From Sequoia sempervirens (taxonomy: Eukaryota; Streptophyta; Pinopsida; Cupressales; Cupressaceae): a DNA stretch of 64,000 nt. Positions 59,047-64,000 of the stretch are shown here, in pieces. The stretch lies in contig VDFB02321266.1 in assembly GCA_007258455.2 (NCBI GenBank), forward strand, positions 1-64,000, given 5' to 3'. The notes under the pieces are model-generated. The model worked only from the letters and a program-made list of their open reading frames with translations, was not told the DNA's origin and made no database searches. A program made the position numbers and the translations under genes. Position 1 is the stretch's first letter. The number at the start of each line of letters is the position of its first letter.

Positions 59047-62000
59047 ATGGTGCCAACCAAGCAGCACTCTAGCCACATTGAGTATTTGAAAATAAACTTG
59101 TACGATGATTTCCTAGATCAATTTCCATTATCAACAAATGAGAGAAAGAAAGGTTTGTTGTTGATGCAAGGGAAAATCCTAGGGGAGGGGTTGGTGTGTA
59201 ATAATTCCAACATTGTTGATGCTAGGGTTCCACTCAGGCTTAGAAATGTTCAGATTATGGTATGGACAGAGGAATTTGCCTCATTTTTTTTCAAATGGAT
59301 GGATGTACGACATAGGAAAGCTGGTTGTTCCAAATGTGTTCCCTGATGTGGACTTACTTAGAGCAGTGGCCAAAAGATATGACCCTATCACACGGGTAAT
59401 CAGAGATAATGATGGAAGGGTTCTATTAGAAATTAACAAAGATGTTATCCAACAGAATTTTGATTTGAGTGAGCCAAGTGATGACTTGGTTCCTATTAAT
59501 CTTGAAGAAATGAAGCAGGAGTATACAAAATTCCAATCTCTTTTTAGGGTTAAGCTACTTCCACCTCATCTAGTTAAGGCAGGGGGTTCACAATTTCACA
59601 TCAGCCCTAGTGACCAGGAACCCTTCAGATTGAATTGTTTTGGAAAGCCTTTCTTGGCTACTTTCTATTCACTATATCAGATTTTGGGTTTCATCCCTAG
59701 TGCAGTAATGTTGATTGCATACATGTTCATGGGGGTGCAAATACAATGTTCACCCTAACTTCTTTGTAACATATGACTTTGCTTCTTTTTTGGTGGAGAG
59801 GATAGATGAAGGACTGTCGAAGTTGTAGAATGGTGATACTGGTACTCAATTATTTTGGTATTCCATGTTGATGCATATGTTCTTGTTTAGGAATGTTGAT
59901 TTCTTTGCTAAGAAGATGAACTTAAAACAATCAGTTAATAGAGAAATATTTCTAGTATAGATATGGGCTGCAGATTTTTCCTGTAATAAGGAAAGCACTA
60001 GTTATGTGCAATTTGATAATTGTTTTGCTGCAAGATTAAGGGCTAGATTGATGGTAAATGTACCTAGGATCCCTCAAGAAGTGCATGATTTCTTTAGGCC
60101 GAAGGAGAGGAAACTAGGATTGAGGGTTTTACATAACTAGGGTGACATTATCCCATATCCCTGAGTCAGCACTGTCCTGAGAATATATGGATTTCAAGGA
60201 ACCCCTCACATATTGCCATACAATGTGCCACCAAGACTAGAGTTTGTAAAAGTTATGTGGTAGATGGGGTGTATTCATGAAGATAACCTAAATGGAAAGG
60301 GGAAGGGAACATTATTCTCTAATTATATAGTAGTGCCTGACTTTACATTTTTAAAGGGAGGCTAGACACATTTTGACAAATTCTTTGTTGATTACCATTT
60401 GAGATTTGGTCCAAGGCGACAACATGATCCTGAAGGTTTCTTTGTTCTTTGCAGACAAATAATAAAAGGTGGACAATTTGCACATGAGTTCAATTTCTCT
60501 AAGGACCTGATCAGGATTGAATTTGATTTAAATAGACAGGAATTGAACAAGGAAAATTGTATAGCTTATAGTAAGCTACTAGATATTGTGCATGAAATGG
60601 ATTTGACGTATGATCCATTGATGGAATTCACTCCATACCACAAGAGAATTGATTTTTTAATTAAGAATTTCAAGGAGATAATAGACACCTTGACAACCAA
60701 AAAGATAAATTTAAGGCTAAGTCTAGATATGCAAGGACAAAGTGATATGCTAATTGAAACAAGGCTAGTATGTCAGCCTACAGAAAGGTGGTCCATCTAT
60801 AGGAGGAAAAGGGATACTGGCAGTGATGAGGAAGAAGTAGACAGAAAAGGGAAGAAAATAATGAAGGTGCCTTCATGACCAGGCCCAAAATTCAAAGTAC
60901 TTGGGGCTGTCAAAATCATTAAATTAAAATCTTCACCAAAGCACAGTCCCCCATCACCACCACCTTAGCCAAGCCCTAAGAGGCAAAGAATTGATCACCT
61001 ACCTGAGGATCTCATAGATGAAATTATTGTTACTGATCAAGACATGCAAGTTGGTATGTCGTCCCCTCCTAGGTCAGCTGAATTGGTTCTATCTGATTTG
61101 GATATGAAGGGTAAGAGTGTGCAGGATGCAAGAATGGAGGCTTGCAAGGAGTTCTTAGATGACAATGAATTTGTAAAGACTCTTGTATTCTTTCAATTGG
61201 CATGCAGAATGAAATTTGAGAAATATAAAAATAAATGTAAGGAGAGAAGAGAACTAAATCCTGATAGATTAGATCAGGAGAATGATGAAGTAAAAGCTAA
61301 ACTAATGGAAGAGTTCAAAAACATCACTCCAGAAGAAGGAAGACAACTAGTGAATCAGGCTGGTGTTTTGATTTTACCTGAATGACACATCGCAGATGTA
61401 GTGGCTTTCAATGCCATTATGAAGTCCAAGAATCCTTTTCAAGATTCTAAAGAAGAAGTTAAGGCAGCATTACAAAACTCTGTCTTCAGTGAAGAATATG
61501 AGACCTTGGCAATTTGGGCATTGGCTCCAGAAGGAAGAAAGACAAACATTACTAATATTAATCTAAATTTCAAAGGAGGATTAATAATAAAGAGGGATTC
61601 AAAGACTACAACAACTAAATCCACTAGTTTAACTATGAATGTGGCCAAGTTGGCCCAAAAGACTGTTGAAAGGGAGGAGGATGAAAAAAGAGCCTAATGG
61701 AGAAGTATAACAATTTAATTGAAGAATATAGTAAAATGCAACAGAGGTATGTTGAGCTAAAAATTGAAGTAGAAAGGTTCAAGTATAGACATACTAGGGA
61801 AACATCCAATGCTCCAAGAACCAGCACATCACCTCCCACAGCAGGGTCAATGCCTCCTGCTTCTCCAAATGTTTCTACACCAGGGTCTCCCATTCAAAAT
61901 CTTGCTCTTACCCCTCCTCTAGAACAAGTTGATGAACAAACAGAGTACTCTGTTGATCCAACAAAGATGTAGCTCATGCAGGAAATTAATCAATTACAGA

Positions 62001-62689
62001 CATCACTAAGGGTGAAAGAGGAGGGTTTTCTTTCAAAAGAAAAAGAAATTGTTACTCTTGTTTTGGAGCATTTAAATGAAAAGGTGGATAATAAACTACC
62101 CTCTATACATTCTTTGTATTCTTTTCTATTTGAAGCAATAAATAATATTGATATGGATTAGGGGATAGTGATTCCAATAATTCAAAATTGGATCCCTAGG
62201 AAAAATAATCTAGATGTTATGAATAAAGCCTCAAGATTTGATGTAAATAACAGGCCCCAATCATTGAAGCCTACTTATATATTAGTTAAATCATTGCAAG
62301 GTTTTGAGACCTTACCAGATGATCTAAGTAGGAAAATTAGGGAATTGGTAAAGAACTTCAATGATTGGGGTAACACACTGTTACCTGATATAACTGATGA
62401 GCAGGGGGAAATCGGAACACTCCAACAATGGCAGGATCAAGCAAGTATAGTCATCAATAATCAAATTAAAATAATTTGTGATGACTCAGATTATGATTTG
62501 TTGGTAAATTGTATGGATAATATTATTGGTACCGGCTCATTTTTGGAATCTTTTGAAAGAGATGCTAATCAAGTAGCGGTAAAGTATTTTCCTTATAGTA
62601 CAAAGATAAAAGAGGTGATTGATTTTGACTGGCCAACTGAAAAAGAATACCAGAGGTGGGTGGCTAAGTATTTGAATGATGATGAGTAA
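59047..62689 (+). pseudogene. Broken gag-like ORF of a plant retroelement, about 1200 codons
   Basis: Starts at ATG 59047 (MVPTKQHSSHIEYLKINLYD). A frameshift at the T run 59285-59292 links it to the next frame (WMYDIGKLVVPNVFPDVDLL, DNDGRVLLEINKDVIQQ). Another slip near 59740, then single stops at about 59828, 59957, 60138, 60162, 60261 and 60363 lead into FVDYHLRFGPRRQHDPEGFF (from about 60385). Later parts hold a basic patch (RRKRDTGSDEEEVDRKGKK), a coiled-coil-like region (61697-62100) with a Ser/Thr/Pro linker (PPTAGSMPPASPNVSTPGSP), and the C-terminus WPTEKEYQRWVAKYLNDDE. No protease, reverse transcriptase or integrase was seen. I infer the structural protein of a non-autonomous LTR element. 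Conifer genomes contain similar uncharacterised proteins as far as I remember; this needs a search. Confidence 0.6.
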
Positions 62690-64000
62690 AAAGAGTGGGC
62701 TACCGACAAGTGGCAAATCAGATGTTGCGGTTACAGTGTTTCCAGCTTTGTATGGATGACTTTCTTGGTGTGGGTTTCGTGTGGTTTTTTGTTATTGCAT
62801 CAACCTTCCTCTATCGACATGATGAACGAGAATATGCTCCAGGATGATTCCTATTGTAACAATTTTTTGAACAAGAATATTTTTCAAGGTGGTGGCTATT
62901 GTAACAAATTTTGGAATATCACCAGGTGCTCCAATTTACTGGTGACAGGTGTACATTTTGGCCTGGAGCTTGTTTGCTCCTTCATTTTCTATAAGAAGGA
63001 TTTCAAGGCCAGAAGTACGGGTTAGCAAGTTAGATAATTTTTGTCAAGGCTAGGTCAAGTTGCAGAGTGAATTGTAAAGTTCGATGGTTTTAGAGAAATG
63101 CAATTTAGGTTTTGAGTCATTATGTAATAGGTTGTGAGTTCATAGAGATTTAATGTTGTATAACAGTACTAGCATTTGAGTTGAAATGAAAATTTGAGCT
63201 CGTGTCTCTCCATTGTACATGCATATTTGAACTTTGAATGAAATAACTAAGGGTTGTTTTATCCATCTCACTATTGTGGTGTGTATGATTCTATTTTAGC
63301 TTTAATTCAAGGAATTAATCAAAATGATTGAATGGGATTATAGGTAGATATGTGTTGTATAAGGATTTGATAAGTAGTCCTGGGTTAGAATGCACACTGA
63401 TGAAATTGAATGCAAGATTGTCAGGGATCTTATATGTGATGTATTAAATCTATTATAAACCTCTAGATGCTTATGAATTTGACTCCTGCAATGGATATAT
63501 GGCACTGATCTAAGTTGTAATTATTCATGTAGTTCATTATTTATTTGTCTTTGCCTAGAGCTTGCTACAAATTGCAAATCATTGACTATCTTATACAATG
63601 GATTGTGTTTAGTTATCTCACACTTCAAATAGTTGATATTGTCTATGAACAGCCAATTCTAGTTGATATTATCTTATCGTGTTGAGATATTAAATGAGAT
63701 CATATGCTATTGTTAATGTTGTTTATAATAATGGTGCAGAGGTTGTAAACACATTAAGGGATCACCCTCCCAAGTCTTGCAGAGCCTGAAGTGTACGAGG
63801 CTTTTAAATTCCTTGTCAGTTGGTCCAAGTCCTTTGAGCTGCCTTCGATTGGAATTGGCAATTCCATAGGTATATTAGAAGACAAACCTGGTTACATTGT
63901 AAAAAGAACCAACATACATGTCAACCACTGAACAACCACCTCTACAACTGACTTTTTAATCTTTTATGATCACATGAAACATAAAACACACTAATTTCAA
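62690..64000 (+). other. 3' region of the right-hand element, no gene
   Basis: No coding domain. A small internal direct repeat lies at 62850-62915 (GATTCCTATTGTAACAA and GGTGGCTATTGTAACAA). AATGAAA and AATAAC polyadenylation-like signals occur near 63188 and 63240. A PPT or 3' LTR could not be fixed before the window ends. Confidence 0.4.

Overview
The window looks like nuclear DNA of a seed plant, most probably a gymnosperm or conifer. It is AT-rich and gene-poor, and is built almost entirely of old, nested and decaying transposable elements. It has very long LTRs, plant-type spliced fragments, long microsatellites and telomere-like (CCCTAA/TTAGGG) debris. The species cannot be named from sequence alone. 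No intact conventional host gene was found. The only recognisable host-type genes are a broken intron-containing copy of ribosomal protein eL36 (7572-7966) and a truncated RPA1 (replication protein A large subunit) copy (51274-51752).

Layout. 1-1522: the C-terminal end of an unrecognised retroelement ORF followed by a probable 3' LTR. 2125-3560: a Copia-type gag relic with a polypurine tract and LTR start. 5290-6252: a minus-strand LTR-like block carrying a run of nine AT-rich hairpins. 6788-6964: a small retroposon with a 16-bp target duplication. 7572-7966: the eL36 pseudogene. 8671-9048: a 189-bp tandem duplication. 9049-15953: no gene recognised.

15954-35795 is the most interesting part. 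It is a minus-strand LTR retrotransposon with two ~1.28-kb LTRs and a PBS. A 13.8-kb DNA transposon (17551-31343) has split its coding region. The transposon has ~30-bp terminal inverted repeats flanked by AATT. At both ends it has clusters of GGCCGA-type motifs. It carries a five-exon transposase gene on the minus strand (26460-29647; three TAG stops and one frameshift) and a divergently oriented 428-codon ORF of unknown function with an RG-rich spliced tail (22254-24104). It also contains exon-like segments, a 1.1-kb microsatellite and a later tRNA-type SINE insertion. Joining the two flanks through a single AATT makes the host retroelement reading frame continuous, which strongly supports the boundaries.

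37284-39123: a 1.8-kb insertion with an 18-bp target duplication, sitting in a 224-bp tandem repeat. 40080-47840: a minus-strand LTR retrotransposon with a 4.3-kb 3' LTR, PPT, PBS and gag start. Most of its gag-pol is replaced by a 2.6-kb palindrome (1.2-kb arms), and its 5' LTR is cut off at a GA tract. 47838-57340: simple repeats, telomere-like tracts, the RPA1 relic and a small zinc-ribbon-like ORF containing an 85-nt hairpin. 57560-64000: a G-box-rich repeat/LTR-like leader, then a broken ~3.6-kb gag-like ORF (59047-62689) and its 3' region.

The elements are mostly inactive. Many in-frame stops are TAG, as expected if methylated CAG (CHG) sites decayed. Identifications rest on reading motifs by eye; no database search was possible.
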